Below, piece by piece: positions 18,039 through 27,056 of a stretch of DNA of 57,962 nucleotides (position 1 is the stretch's first letter; each line of letters begins with the position of its first letter). This DNA comes from Lautropia sp. SCN 69-89 (GTDB taxonomy: Bacteria; Pseudomonadota; Gammaproteobacteria; Burkholderiales; Burkholderiaceae_E). The notes below the pieces were generated by a model that was given only the letters and a program-made list of their open reading frames with translations, searched no databases and was not told the origin of the DNA. The stretch spans positions 1 to 57,962 of the forward strand of contig MEED01000025.1 of NCBI GenBank assembly GCA_001724855.1, in the 5' to 3' direction. The position numbers and the translations under genes were made by a program.

Positions 18039-18653
18039 ATGAAGACCCACGCGCGCCTGACCTTCGCAGCTGCCCTGCTCGCCTCCGTGCTGGCCGCCCC
18101 CGGCTGCGTGCCGCTGGTTGCCACCGGCGCGGCGGTCGGCACGCTCGCGGCACTCGATCGGCGCACGCTGGGCGCGCAGACCGAAGACCAGGAGATCGAG
18201 GTGCGGGCAGCCAACCGGATGCGCGATGCACTGAAGCAACCCGGCGGCGTCAGCGTCACCAGTTTCAACCGCAAGGTGCTGCTCACCGGACAGGTGGCAA
18301 GCGAAGACGACAAGCGGGCCGCCGAGGCCGCGGTGGCCGCCTTGCCGAACGTGCGCTCGATCCACAACGAACTGCAGGTGCTGGGCCGGCCGTCGCTCGC
18401 CACCAGCGCCGCCGACACCTCGATCACCGCGCGCGTGAAGGCCGCGCTGCTCGACGCGCAAGACCTGCACGCCAACGTCATCAAGGTGGTCACCGAGTCG
18501 GGCACCGTCTACCTGATGGGTCTCGTGTCGCGCCGCGAGGCCGAGCGGGCCGCTCAGGTCGCCAGCCGCGTGGCCGGCGTGCAGCGCGTGGTCACCGTCT
18601 TCGAATACATCACCGAAGAAGAAGTGAAGCGCGTCTCGCAGCCGAAGCAGTAA
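18039..18653 (+). CDS. dolP: BON-domain outer-membrane lipoprotein DolP
   Basis: 204 residues. The signal peptide has a lipobox-like end LAAPGC (Cys23), so it is probably lipid-anchored. Two BON domains follow: about 50-115 (VTSFNRKVLLTGQVASED) and 128-195 (VTESGTVYLMGLVSRREAE). DolP maintains outer-membrane integrity and binds anionic phospholipids at division sites. GGGAGAAACG precedes the ATG. It closes the cluster and is followed by a hairpin. Confidence 0.9.
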   Translation: MKTHARLTFAAALLASVLAAPGCVPLVATGAAVGTLAALDRRTLGAQTEDQEIEVRAANRMRDALKQPGGVSVTSFNRKVLLTGQVASEDDKRAAEAAVAALPNVRSIHNELQVLGRPSLATSAADTSITARVKAALLDAQDLHANVIKVVTESGTVYLMGLVSRREAERAAQVASRVAGVQRVVTVFEYITEEEVKRVSQPKQ

Positions 18654-18665
18654 GCGCTCGCGCAG

Positions 18666-18693
18666 CAGCCGCGGCCCGATCGCGCCGCGGCTG
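18666..18693 (+). terminator. Hairpin after dolP
   Basis: CAGCCGCGGC (18666-18675) pairs perfectly with GCCGCGGCTG (18684-18693) around an eight-base loop, 12 bases after the dolP stop. There is no T-run, so it may be a weak or Rho-assisted terminator, or an mRNA-stabilising hairpin. Confidence 0.55.
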
Positions 18694-18838
18694 TCGGCGC
18701 GTTTCGACCGCGCGCCGGCATCCCCGACAAACGGACGTCGACGGTCCGACGAGCGGCGCGAATTCGGCCCTCCCCATCGACGCTTTCGACGGACAATTTC
18801 TCATCGTCCTTCGCGCCGCGCGCGCATCGGTGAGATTC

Positions 18839-19432
18839 ATGTCGAGCGGACTGTTCCTGTCGATGATCGTGCCCCTGGCGGCTCTCGCCTGGTGCGTGCT
18901 CGTGTTCAACCGCTTTGTCGCCCTGCGCAACCGGTACCAGAACGCCTACGCGCAGATCGACGTGCAGTTGAAACGACGGTACGACCTGATCCCGAACCTG
19001 GTCGCGGCGACGAGGGCCTACCTTGCGCACGAGCGCCAGACGCTCGAGGCGGTGATCGCCGCGCGCCAGCGCGCCTGCGACGCGAGCGAGGTCGCGAAGC
19101 GCCGTCCGCACGACGGCAACGCGCTGGTGGCGCTCGAGGCCGCGGAGACCGCGCTCGCTTCGCCGCTCTCTCGCCTGATGGCGCTTGTCGAGCAGTATCC
19201 GGTGCTGCAGGCCAATGACACGGTGCATCGCCTGATCGAGGAATTGCGGACCACCGAGAACCGCATCGCGTTCGCCCGGCAGGCGTTCAACGACCAGGTG
19301 ACCGGCTACAACGTCGAACTCGAGTCGTTCCCCGCGTCACTGGTTGCCACGCTGTGCGGATTCCGGCGCGCGAGCATGCTGCGCGCCACGGCGTCCGCGC
19401 AGGAACGCCAGCCCGTTCCGGTCGCCCTCTGA
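18839..19432 (+). CDS. lemA: LemA-family membrane protein
   Basis: 197 residues. One N-terminal transmembrane helix (LFLSMIVPLAALAWCVLVFN) is followed by the LemA signature YQNAYAQIDVQLKRRYDLIPNL and a helical-bundle domain ending ESFPASLVATLCGF. LemA proteins have a cytoplasm-exposed N-terminus and a helical periplasmic domain; the function is poorly known. A GTG at 18830 is an alternative start. It is paired with an M48 peptidase gene 17 bases downstream, a recurrent combination. Confidence 0.88.
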   Translation: MSSGLFLSMIVPLAALAWCVLVFNRFVALRNRYQNAYAQIDVQLKRRYDLIPNLVAATRAYLAHERQTLEAVIAARQRACDASEVAKRRPHDGNALVALEAAETALASPLSRLMALVEQYPVLQANDTVHRLIEELRTTENRIAFARQAFNDQVTGYNVELESFPASLVATLCGFRRASMLRATASAQERQPVPVAL

Positions 19433-19449
19433 TCGGGGCCTTCCGACCG

Positions 19450-21393
19450 ATGGACTTCTACGCCCACCAGGACCGGGCGAAGACGGCGTCGCGCAGGTTG
19501 ACTGCGCTGTTCGCGCTGTCGCTGGTGGCGGTCGTCGCGGCCGTGAACGGCGCGGCCGTGCTCGGCTGGCTGCTGCTCGGGGCCGGCACGCGCTGGCCGC
19601 CTTATTTCTTCGCGACCAACACGCTGGTTACGCTGCTGATCGTGTTTGGCGGCGCCTGGGTCGAGTGGCAGCGCCTTCGCGGCGGAGGGGCCGCGGTGGC
19701 CGAGCGACTGGGCGCGCGGCCCATCGACGAATCGCTGCCGCTGCACCGGCGCTTGCGCGACGTGGGCGAGGAAGTCGCGATCGGCGCCGGCGCCCCGGTG
19801 CCTTCGCTGCACGTGCTCGACGACGACTCGATCAACGCACTCGCGGCCGGCGAGCGCCCCGGCCTGGCGGCGGTCGTCGTGACGCGCGGCGCGCTCGAGC
19901 GCCTGCAGCGCGCCGAATTGCAGGGAGTGGTCGCCCACGAGATCGCGCACATCGTCGGCGGGGACGCGGAACTGAACGCCCGGCTCACTGCCGCGCTGTA
20001 CGGCCTGTGCTCGCTGCGGCTCGCCGGCGTCGGGCTGCTCGACACCGCGCTGAATCGCGACGCCGGCCCGCTCGGGCGGCTCGGGGCCCCGCGGATCGCG
20101 GCGTTCGTCGCCGGCGTGCTGCTGTCCACCGTCGGCATGCTCGGCGTGCTGGCTGCCCAGGTCCTGAAGGCCGGCATCAGCCGGCAGCGCGAATTCCTCG
20201 CCGACGCGCTGGCGGTGCAGATCACCCGCGACCGCGACGGGCTGGGCTGCGCGCTGCGCCGCATCGCGGGCGAGCCGGTCGCGCCGCTGCGCTCGGGCTT
20301 CGCAGCGCTGGTCAGTCACTTCCTGCTGGTGCAGCCCGCCGGGCTGCGCGACTGGTTCGACACGCACCCCCCGCTGGCCGAGCGCATCGCGCGGCTGTAC
20401 GGGCGGCGCATGGCGCCGATCGCGCCCGCCGCTGCCGCGGATGCGCATGCGCCCGCGATGCCCGCGGCGGAGGCCAGGGATACCGCGCTCGCCGGCGCGG
20501 CCGAACGAGCCGTCGGGGCGCTGATGGCCGACACGATCCCGTTCGTGAGGGTGGCGCTGCCATCGATGGCGTCACCGGCAGGCGCGGAGCCGCGTGGCCG
20601 GGACCTCGACACATCGCTGCCGGAAGCGGTGCCCCGGCGCGACCGTGCTTCGGCGACGGCCGCGGCCGCGCTGATCACGCAGATCCGGTCGGCGTCGCTC
20701 GGCTTCGAGACCGCAGGGCGCTGGCTCGTTGCGCTGGTGGCGGGCCACACGTCCGCCGAGCCCGACGCCGCGCTGCGGGCGTCGCTCGACTGGCTGGTCT
20801 CGCCGGCCGGCGCGTCGCTACGGGTGCCGCTGCTCGAACTGCTGCTCGCGCGGGTGCGCCGCTGGAGCAGCGGCCGCCGCCGCGAGCTGCTCGATCGCTG
20901 CCGGCGCGCGGTCGAGGCGGACGGCCACGTTCACTCTGGCGAATGGATCTACTACACGCTGGCGCGCCACCGGCTGTCGCCGAATGCGTCGATCGGCGCA
21001 CGCCAGCGCAGGGCGCCGAGCACCAGGCAGGCGCAGAGCCGCGCGCTGGCCGCGTTGTTCGCGATGGCCGCTGCGGTCGGCGAAGCGTCGGCGCGCGCCA
21101 CCCGCGATGCGCTGGCCGACGCGGCGGCAATGCTGGAGATTCCGCCGCCCGCGTCCACGCCCGACGAAGTCGGCACCACCGAGCTCGCGCTGGCGCTCGA
21201 TACGCTGCTCGGCCTGGCGCCGCTCGACAAGCCGATCCTGCTGAAGGTGCTGTTCACGCTGGCGCGCACGCCCGGCGACCCGAATTACGACGCCTTCGTC
21301 CGGGCGGTGGCCGCCGCGATCGACTGCCCGGTGCCGCGTGGCAGCGGGCAGCAGCTCGGTGCGCGGCGCGGCGAGCTGGTCGTCCCGGCGTAG
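19450..21393 (+). CDS. Membrane M48-family zinc metalloprotease
   Basis: 647 residues. Two N-terminal transmembrane helices (about 18-46 and 53-73) precede an M48 catalytic domain with the zinc motif HEIAH (163-167); the third zinc ligand is expected in REFLADALAVQ near 242. Further hydrophobic helices lie around 185-225. The C-terminal 300 residues form an Ala/Arg-rich helical extension without a recognised domain. HtpX/BepA-like proteases take part in envelope quality control. Start at the ATG at 19450. LemA partner upstream. Confidence 0.88.
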   Translation: MDFYAHQDRAKTASRRLTALFALSLVAVVAAVNGAAVLGWLLLGAGTRWPPYFFATNTLVTLLIVFGGAWVEWQRLRGGGAAVAERLGARPIDESLPLHRRLRDVGEEVAIGAGAPVPSLHVLDDDSINALAAGERPGLAAVVVTRGALERLQRAELQGVVAHEIAHIVGGDAELNARLTAALYGLCSLRLAGVGLLDTALNRDAGPLGRLGAPRIAAFVAGVLLSTVGMLGVLAAQVLKAGISRQREFLADALAVQITRDRDGLGCALRRIAGEPVAPLRSGFAALVSHFLLVQPAGLRDWFDTHPPLAERIARLYGRRMAPIAPAAAADAHAPAMPAAEARDTALAGAAERAVGALMADTIPFVRVALPSMASPAGAEPRGRDLDTSLPEAVPRRDRASATAAAALITQIRSASLGFETAGRWLVALVAGHTSAEPDAALRASLDWLVSPAGASLRVPLLELLLARVRRWSSGRRRELLDRCRRAVEADGHVHSGEWIYYTLARHRLSPNASIGARQRRAPSTRQAQSRALAALFAMAAAVGEASARATRDALADAAAMLEIPPPASTPDEVGTTELALALDTLLGLAPLDKPILLKVLFTLARTPGDPNYDAFVRAVAAAIDCPVPRGSGQQLGARRGELVVPA

Positions 21394-21511
21394 GGCCGGG
21401 TCCACGCGGCGCTCGTCGCGGCGCCGGCGCGTCGACGACGGCGGACTCCACGGTGCGCCGCAGATCGGGTACCTTGCGGCGAACGCGCCAGCCCAGGAGC
21501 CCGCAGAGCAG

Positions 21512-23575
21512 ATGGATACCCGGCAAACACCGCGCCGAAGGCACGGCCCGGTCAGGATCGGCGGCGCCTCCGGCTTCTGGGGCGACAGCGCCGTGGCTGC
21601 GCCGCAGCTGGTCGCGAGCGGCGCGGTCGACTACCTCGTGTTCGACTACCTGGCCGAGCTCACGATGTCGATCCTCGCCGGCGCGCGCCTGAAGAAGCCC
21701 GAAGCCGGCTACGCCAGCGATTTCGTCGACGTCGCGATGAAGTCGGTGCTGCGCGAGGTCGCCGGACGCGGCATCCGCGTGGTGAGCAACGCCGGCGGCG
21801 TCAATCCCCACGGCTGCGCACGCGCGCTGGCCGCGCTGGCCGCAGCGCAGGGCGTCGAACTGCGGATCGCGGTGGTCGAAGGCGACGACGTGATGCCGCT
21901 GCTGCCCGCGCTGCGCGAGGAGGGCGTGCACGAGATGCATGGCGGGGCGCCGCTGCCGCAGAAGGTGCTGAGCGCCAATGCGTATCTCGGCGCGACGCCG
22001 ATCCGCGCCGCGCTCGACGCGGGCGCGCAGGTGGTGATCACCGGGCGCTGCGTCGACTCGGCGGTGACGCTGGGCGTGCTGATGCACGAGTTCGGCTGGA
22101 CCGACGACGACTACGACCGGCTCGCGGGCGGCAGTCTCGCCGGCCACATCATCGAGTGCGGCTGCCAGGCCACCGGCGGGCTGTACACCGACTGGGATAC
22201 CGTGCCCGACTGGCCGGGAATCGGGTACCCGATCGTCGACTGCGAGGCCGACGGCAGCTTCGTCGTCGGCAAGCCCGCCGGCGCGGGCGGCAAGGTGACG
22301 CCCGCGGTCGTGGCCGAGCAGATGCTCTACGAGATCGGCGATCCCGCCGCCTACCTGCTGCCGGACGTCGTCTGCGACTTCACCGCGGTGACGATGACGG
22401 CTGTCGGCGAAGATCGCGTGCAGGTGCGCGGCGCGCGGGGCCGCGCGCCCGGCCCGGCCTGCAAGGTCAGCGCCACGTTCGCCGAAGGCTTCCGCAGCAG
22501 CGCGCAGCTGACGATCGTCGGATTCGAGGCGGTGGCCAAGGCGCGGCGCACCGGCGAGGCGATTCTCTCGCGCACCCGGTCGATGTTCGCGAGGCTCGGC
22601 TGGCCCGACTACAGCGCGACGCTCGTCGAAGTGCTGGGCGCCGAGAGCTGCTACGGGCCGCACGCGCGCGACGGGGCGCTCGCCACGCGCGAGGCGGTGC
22701 TGCGCGTGAGCGCGACGCACCCGGTGCGCGAGGCGCTGGAGCTGTTCGCGCGCGAGATCGCTCCGGCGGGCACTTCATGGGCGCCCGGAACCACCGGCGC
22801 CGGCGGGCGGCCGTCGGTGTCGCCGTCGATCCGGCAGTTCGCGTTCCTGCTCGACAAGGCGCGCGTGGCGCAGGCAGTCGTGATCGGGGAGCAGCGGATC
22901 GCCGTGCCGGCCGCGGCGCACGCGCAGCCGGATCCGATCACGGACGCCGTGCCGGCCGCAGGGGCCGCGCCGGCCGCAGGGGCCGCGCCGGCCGCAGGGG
23001 CCGCGCCGGCCGCAGGGGCCGCGCCGGCCGCAGGGGCCGCGCCGACCGAAGGGGCCGCGCCGACCGAAGGGGCCGCGCCGACCGAAGGGGCCGCGCCGAC
23101 CGAAGGGGCCGCGTCGACCGCAGGCGCCGTGTTTGGGCAGGCGCTGCCGCCGGATGCGTCGGCGCCCGCCGGGCAGCATCCCGGCGACGAGCGCATCGAG
23201 GTGCCGCTGATCCGCATCGCCCACGCGCGCAGCGGCGACAAGGGCGACACCTCCAACATCGGGCTGATCGCACGCAGACCCGGGTTGCTCGCGGTGCTGC
23301 GCGAGCAGGTGACCGCCGAACGCGTCGCCGGGTTCCTCGCACACCTGGTGCAGGGTCCGGTCACGCGTTACGAGGTGCCGGGCATCCATGCGCTGAATTT
23401 CGTCTGCGAGCGTGCACTCGGCGGCGGCGGCATGGCCTCGCTTCGCAACGATCCGCTCGGCAAGGCGATGGCGCAGATCCTGCTCTCGATGCCGGTGCGC
23501 GTGGCACCGGGCCTGCTCGATGCGGACCCGTTCGCGCCCGGATACCGGGCGCAGCACGAGGCCGGTTCGACCTGA
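21512..23575 (+). CDS. Acyclic-terpene-utilisation AtuA-like protein (DUF1446) with C-terminal AtuA domain
   Basis: 687 residues. The DUF1446 domain covers about 15-450: VRIGGASGFWGDSAVAAPQL, DYLVFDYLAELTMSIL, VSNAGGVNPHGCA and ITGRCVDSAV. A 60-residue linker (481-540) consists of ten six-residue repeats. From about 560 a second, ferredoxin-fold-like AtuA C-terminal domain begins (AHARSGDKGDTSNIGLIAR). AtuA is needed for citronellol/geraniol breakdown in Pseudomonas; many homologues work with acyl-CoA carboxylases, none of which is adjacent here. Fused two-domain forms occur in the family. Start at the ATG at 21512, with a weak upstream ribosome-binding site. Confidence 0.83.
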   Translation: MDTRQTPRRRHGPVRIGGASGFWGDSAVAAPQLVASGAVDYLVFDYLAELTMSILAGARLKKPEAGYASDFVDVAMKSVLREVAGRGIRVVSNAGGVNPHGCARALAALAAAQGVELRIAVVEGDDVMPLLPALREEGVHEMHGGAPLPQKVLSANAYLGATPIRAALDAGAQVVITGRCVDSAVTLGVLMHEFGWTDDDYDRLAGGSLAGHIIECGCQATGGLYTDWDTVPDWPGIGYPIVDCEADGSFVVGKPAGAGGKVTPAVVAEQMLYEIGDPAAYLLPDVVCDFTAVTMTAVGEDRVQVRGARGRAPGPACKVSATFAEGFRSSAQLTIVGFEAVAKARRTGEAILSRTRSMFARLGWPDYSATLVEVLGAESCYGPHARDGALATREAVLRVSATHPVREALELFAREIAPAGTSWAPGTTGAGGRPSVSPSIRQFAFLLDKARVAQAVVIGEQRIAVPAAAHAQPDPITDAVPAAGAAPAAGAAPAAGAAPAAGAAPAAGAAPTEGAAPTEGAAPTEGAAPTEGAASTAGAVFGQALPPDASAPAGQHPGDERIEVPLIRIAHARSGDKGDTSNIGLIARRPGLLAVLREQVTAERVAGFLAHLVQGPVTRYEVPGIHALNFVCERALGGGGMASLRNDPLGKAMAQILLSMPVRVAPGLLDADPFAPGYRAQHEAGST
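22952..23131 (+). repeat. 18-base tandem repeat encoding the AtuA-like linker
   Basis: Ten units of 18 bases in frame: five encode PAAGAA, four encode PTEGAA, and the last is a diverged STAGAV. Units within each class are identical, so two successive local amplifications are likely. They encode a flexible Ala/Gly/Pro linker between domains. Not a CRISPR array: there are no spacers. Confidence 0.93.
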
Positions 23576-23577
23576 CG

Positions 23578-23739
23578 CGCGCAACGCTGTCCGGGACTCG
23601 ACCTCGCAGCTCTGCCGAAGTCTCGACTGCGGCAGAGACGCTAGCGCTTGCCGACCTCGCCGCCGATCACGCCGCGGCGATCGCTCGCGAGACCAAGGGC
23701 GTGGTCGGGGTGCGCGACAACATCATCGTCAGGCCCTGA
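23578..23739 (+). pseudogene. C-terminal remnant of a BON-domain protein
   Basis: Right after the AtuA-like stop a short frame reads TLSGTRPRSSAEVSTAAE, then AADHAAAIARETKGVVGVRDN and IIVRP before TGA. The TLSG strand, the helix and the GV-x-V-x-N-x-I-x-V ending are the second half of a BON domain. No ATG, GTG or TTG start occurs in this frame near the similarity and the first half is missing. I read it as a leftover of a small periplasmic BON protein. Confidence 0.6.
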
Positions 23740-23760
23740 CGCGGCGCGTCGCGCGGCGAA

Positions 23761-24726
23761 TCAGGTCGTCACGGTCCGGCGCTGCGCCCGCCACTCGCTC
23801 GGCGTGACGCCGAAGCGCGCCTTGAACGCGCGGCTGAAGTGCGCCGGGTGGTTGAAGCCGCGGCGCAATGCGATCCCGGTGATCGAGTCCGCGTCCTGGC
23901 GACGGTCCTCGAAGTCGCGCCGACAGGCTTCGAGCCGCTGCGCGAGCACGTAGCCGGCCACGCCATCGGGTTCGTCGCAGAACGCGTTGTACAGCTGGCG
24001 TCGGCTGCAATTGAGCTCGACCGCGATCGCGTCGACCGACAGCCGCGGGTCGCCGAGGCGGCGCGCCACCAACAGCTTGATGCGCTCGCGCAGCGCCTCG
24101 CGCTGCGTCGGCGCGCTGTCGCGTCCCGCCAGTTCGAGCAGCGACAGCTGCACCAGCTGCATGATCGATTCGCCGACGCCGCGCGCGGCCGACGGCACGA
24201 TCGAGGGCAGCTCCTGCCAGGCCCCGCGCATCGCCTGCAGCGCCAGCCGCGAGATGCCGCCCTGGCCGCCCAGCCGCTGCGCCATCAGCTTGTCCAGAGG
24301 CAGGCCGCGCTCGACCAGCGGCGCCTTGGGCACCATCACGATCAGGTGCTCGACGCGCACCGGGTTGGCCACCCGGTAGCTGTCGGTGGTGTCGTAGATG
24401 CACCATTCGCCCGGCGACACCCAGGCTTGCCGCCCCTGTTGCTCGACGCCGGCGGTGCCGCGATACGGCGCGACGATCTTCAGGTAGCCGACGTCGCTGC
24501 CGCGCACCTGCCGGTCGTTCTTCAGCACGCGGTGGCGATCGGCCTCGAGCCGCGTGAGCACGACATCGCCTGCGTGCTCGGTCGCCATGTGGCCGTCGAA
24601 GTCGGTGTCGCCGTAGACGTCCGACTGCAGGCCGCAGAAGATCCGGTCGATCCAGTCCGACCAGTACTGCACGCGCTCGCGCGGCGACACGAGGTCGGTG
24701 CTCATCGTCGGCGTGAAGCTGGGCAT
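23761..24726 (-). CDS. AraC-family transcriptional regulator (AraC_binding_2 type)
   Basis: 321 residues. The N-terminal sensor domain (about 5-190) includes YWSDWIDRIFCGLQ and the SPGEWCIYDTTDSYRV strand typical of the AraC_binding_2/FeaR-like group. The C-terminal AraC DNA-binding domain has two helix-turn-helix units (LSVDAIAVELNCSRRQLYNAF and the RGFNHPAHFSRAFKARFGVTP segment). An ATG at 24744 is in frame, but GGGAGAG is well placed before 24726, so that start is preferred. It is divergent from the ABC importer and aldehyde dehydrogenase genes and is probably their activator, as FeaR activates an aldehyde dehydrogenase gene. The 235-bp gap holds TACT-N6-AGTA at 24812-24825 and TATGAT at 24896 as weak candidate sites. 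Confidence 0.87.
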   Translation of the reverse strand: MPSFTPTMSTDLVSPRERVQYWSDWIDRIFCGLQSDVYGDTDFDGHMATEHAGDVVLTRLEADRHRVLKNDRQVRGSDVGYLKIVAPYRGTAGVEQQGRQAWVSPGEWCIYDTTDSYRVANPVRVEHLIVMVPKAPLVERGLPLDKLMAQRLGGQGGISRLALQAMRGAWQELPSIVPSAARGVGESIMQLVQLSLLELAGRDSAPTQREALRERIKLLVARRLGDPRLSVDAIAVELNCSRRQLYNAFCDEPDGVAGYVLAQRLEACRRDFEDRRQDADSITGIALRRGFNHPAHFSRAFKARFGVTPSEWRAQRRTVTT

Positions 24727-24961
24727 GCGGCTCTCCCGGGCCATGCGCGATGGGCCCGATTATCCGGATCGTCCCGGCTTCGCGGTCAAGCCGCCGCGGC
24801 GCGCGGGCCGATACTAGGGAAAGTACGGGGGTCGGTCTGCACAAATCGTCAAGCCCGCCTGCACGGCAGGAGAAGCGCGGCGCGTCGCCCCTTCGTATGA
24901 TCGTCGTGAGACAGCCATCCGGCTGCCCGTCCGGCCAACGAGAGCCCGAAGGAGACACACG

Positions 24962-26164
24962 ATGAGCACCCCCGAGTCCGCCACCCGACGTACCACCGTG
25001 CAGGCCATCGGCGCCGGCGCGGCGGCCCTCGCCATGCCCGCGGTGACGCAGGCGCAGTCGGCACCGGTGCGCATCGGCTATGCGATCGCCCGCACCGGCC
25101 CGTGGGCCGGCGGCGCGCAAGTGAGCCAGGAGCCGAACTTCCTGATGTGGGCCGAGCAGCAGAACGCGGCCGGCGGCCTCGACGTGAAGGGCGTGCGGCG
25201 CAAGATCGAGCTGATCGGCTACGACGACCGCAGCGAGATCGAGACCTGCATCCGTACCTACGAGAAGCTGATGGGCAGCGACAAGGTCGACCTGATCCTG
25301 CCGCCGTGGGGATCGAACGCCAACTTCGCCCTGGCGCCGCTGGCCAACCGCTTCGGCTATCCGATGCTCGCGCCCACCGCGCTGTCGCGCAAGCTGATCG
25401 ACATGCGGCTGCCGTACTTCTTCTCGCTGCTGCAGCAGCCCGACCGGATGATGGGCGCGCTGGTCGACATGCTGGTCGCCAACAACGTGAAGTCGATCGC
25501 GATCCTGTACATGGACGACCTGTTCGGCCTGGAGAACTTCGCCGCGCTCAACGGGGCGCTGAAGAAGACGAGCATCCAGGTGGTCGAGCGCAAGGGCTAT
25601 CCGCTGGGCGTGAAAGACCTCTCGCCGGTGCTGCGCACGATCAAGGACCAGAACCCGGATGCCTTCATCGGCATCACGTATCCGCCCGACACCATCCTCG
25701 CCAGCAAGCAGTCGAAGGAGATCGGCTTCAATCCGAAGATCTTCTACGCCTCGGTCGGCACCGCGTTCCAGCTGTATCGCAACGTGATCGGGGCCGCCGC
25801 CGAGGGCGTGACCGGCATGGGATCGTGGAACTCGAAGACCACGCCGGGCGCGAAGGCGTATTTCGATGCGCACAAGGCGAAATTCGGCGGCAAGGAGCCC
25901 GATCGCTGGGCGAGCGGGCACTGCTGGGCGGGGCTGGAGATCCTGACGCAGGCGGTGGCGAAGGTCGGCCTCGACCGCAAGGCGATCCGCGACTACGTCG
26001 CACGCAACGAGCACAAGACGATCGTCGGTCCGATCCGCTTCGAGGGCAGCGAGAACGTCTCCACGCCGGGCACCGTCTCGCAGTGGCAGAAGGGCGAGTT
26101 CGAGGTGGTCTGGCCGCGCAGCGTGGCCACCGCGCAGCTGGTCATGTCCAAGCCGGCCTGGTAG
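24962..26164 (+). CDS. ABC transporter substrate-binding protein, branched-chain amino acid (LivJ) type
   Basis: 400 residues. The N-terminus has a Tat-like twin arginine (TRRTTVQAIGAGAAALA) and a cleavage site near TQAQS. The mature part is a type I periplasmic-binding protein: VRIGYAIARTGPWAGGAQ, DLILPPWGSNANFALAPL and LAPTALSRKLIDMRLPYFF. Such HAAT-family receptors bind amino acids, amides or aromatic acids. The nearby aldehyde dehydrogenase and thioesterase point to an aromatic or related acid. AAGGAG lies seven bases before the ATG. First gene of the importer operon. Confidence 0.9.
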   Translation: MSTPESATRRTTVQAIGAGAAALAMPAVTQAQSAPVRIGYAIARTGPWAGGAQVSQEPNFLMWAEQQNAAGGLDVKGVRRKIELIGYDDRSEIETCIRTYEKLMGSDKVDLILPPWGSNANFALAPLANRFGYPMLAPTALSRKLIDMRLPYFFSLLQQPDRMMGALVDMLVANNVKSIAILYMDDLFGLENFAALNGALKKTSIQVVERKGYPLGVKDLSPVLRTIKDQNPDAFIGITYPPDTILASKQSKEIGFNPKIFYASVGTAFQLYRNVIGAAAEGVTGMGSWNSKTTPGAKAYFDAHKAKFGGKEPDRWASGHCWAGLEILTQAVAKVGLDRKAIRDYVARNEHKTIVGPIRFEGSENVSTPGTVSQWQKGEFEVVWPRSVATAQLVMSKPAW

Positions 26165-26180
26165 GCGCGCCGCCCGCCCG

Positions 26181-27056
26181 ATGTCGGCCACCGCATGGTT
26201 CGAGCTGATCGCCTCCGGCCTGATCACCGGAGGCGTCTATGCGCTGATCGCGCTCGGCTTGAACCTGCAGTACGGACTGATGCGGGTGCTGAACATCGCC
26301 CACGGCGAGTTCCTGATGCTGGGTGGGTTCGCGACCTGGTTCGCGTACACGCAGTTCGGGATCTCGCCGCTGCTGATGGCGCCGGTCGCATTCGCGATCA
26401 TGACGGGGCTGGGGCTCGTCATTCACCGGCTGGTCATCAGGCGGCTGGCCGCGACCTCCCCCGACATCGACGTGTTCGAGGCGCGCGGGCTGATGGTGGC
26501 CTTCGGCCTGATGTTCCTGGTGCAGAACTTCGCGTCGCTGGTATGGGGCGGCGAACTGCGCGGCTATGACTACCTGACCGATCCGGTCGCGGTCGCGGGT
26601 ACGCGCTTCGCCGGCAACAAGCTGGTGCTGCTCGCGGTGGCACTGACCGCGAGCATCGCGCTGATCGTGCTGCTGCGGCGCACGCTGCTGGGCAAGGGTG
26701 TGCGCGCGCTGATGCAGTCGCCCACGGGCGCGCAACTGGTGGGTATCGACACCGAGCGGCTGCACCCGATGATGTTCGGCATCGGCCTGGGGCTGGCGGG
26801 GCTCGCCGGCAGCCTGCTGTCGATGGCCTACGCGGTCTCGCCGTCGATCGGCGAGCCCTACACCGTCACCGCGCTGATCGTCATCACGCTCGGCGGCTTC
26901 GGCAGCATGACCGGAAGCCTGCTCGCGGGCCTGGCGCTCGGCGTCATCGAGGCGCTGGGGATGTACTTCACCAGTCCGTCGCTGAAGTCGCTGCTGTCGT
27001 ACGGCATCTTCATCGCCGTGCTGCTGTGGAAGCCCAACGGGCTGTTCAAGCGATGA
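26181..27056 (+). CDS. livH: Branched-chain-type ABC transporter permease LivH
   Basis: 291 residues, strongly hydrophobic with about eight membrane helices. The N-terminus (LIASGLITGGVYALIALGLN) and YGLMRVLNIAHGEFLMLGGF are the standard LivH signature; the GGFGSMTGSLLAGLALGVIE loop near the C-terminus couples to the ATPase. It would form the inner-membrane channel with LivM. The stop overlaps the livM start (ATGA). Confidence 0.93.
   Translation: MSATAWFELIASGLITGGVYALIALGLNLQYGLMRVLNIAHGEFLMLGGFATWFAYTQFGISPLLMAPVAFAIMTGLGLVIHRLVIRRLAATSPDIDVFEARGLMVAFGLMFLVQNFASLVWGGELRGYDYLTDPVAVAGTRFAGNKLVLLAVALTASIALIVLLRRTLLGKGVRALMQSPTGAQLVGIDTERLHPMMFGIGLGLAGLAGSLLSMAYAVSPSIGEPYTVTALIVITLGGFGSMTGSLLAGLALGVIEALGMYFTSPSLKSLLSYGIFIAVLLWKPNGLFKR

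Noticed and set aside
22952-23131. Possible CRISPR-like array
   Set aside because: The 18-bp units are directly contiguous, in frame, and encode a protein linker; there are no spacers or cas genes.
24812-24825. TACT-N6-AGTA as an AraC operator
   Set aside because: Half-sites are only four bases, only one copy was seen, and AraC proteins usually bind direct repeats, so it is too weak to claim.
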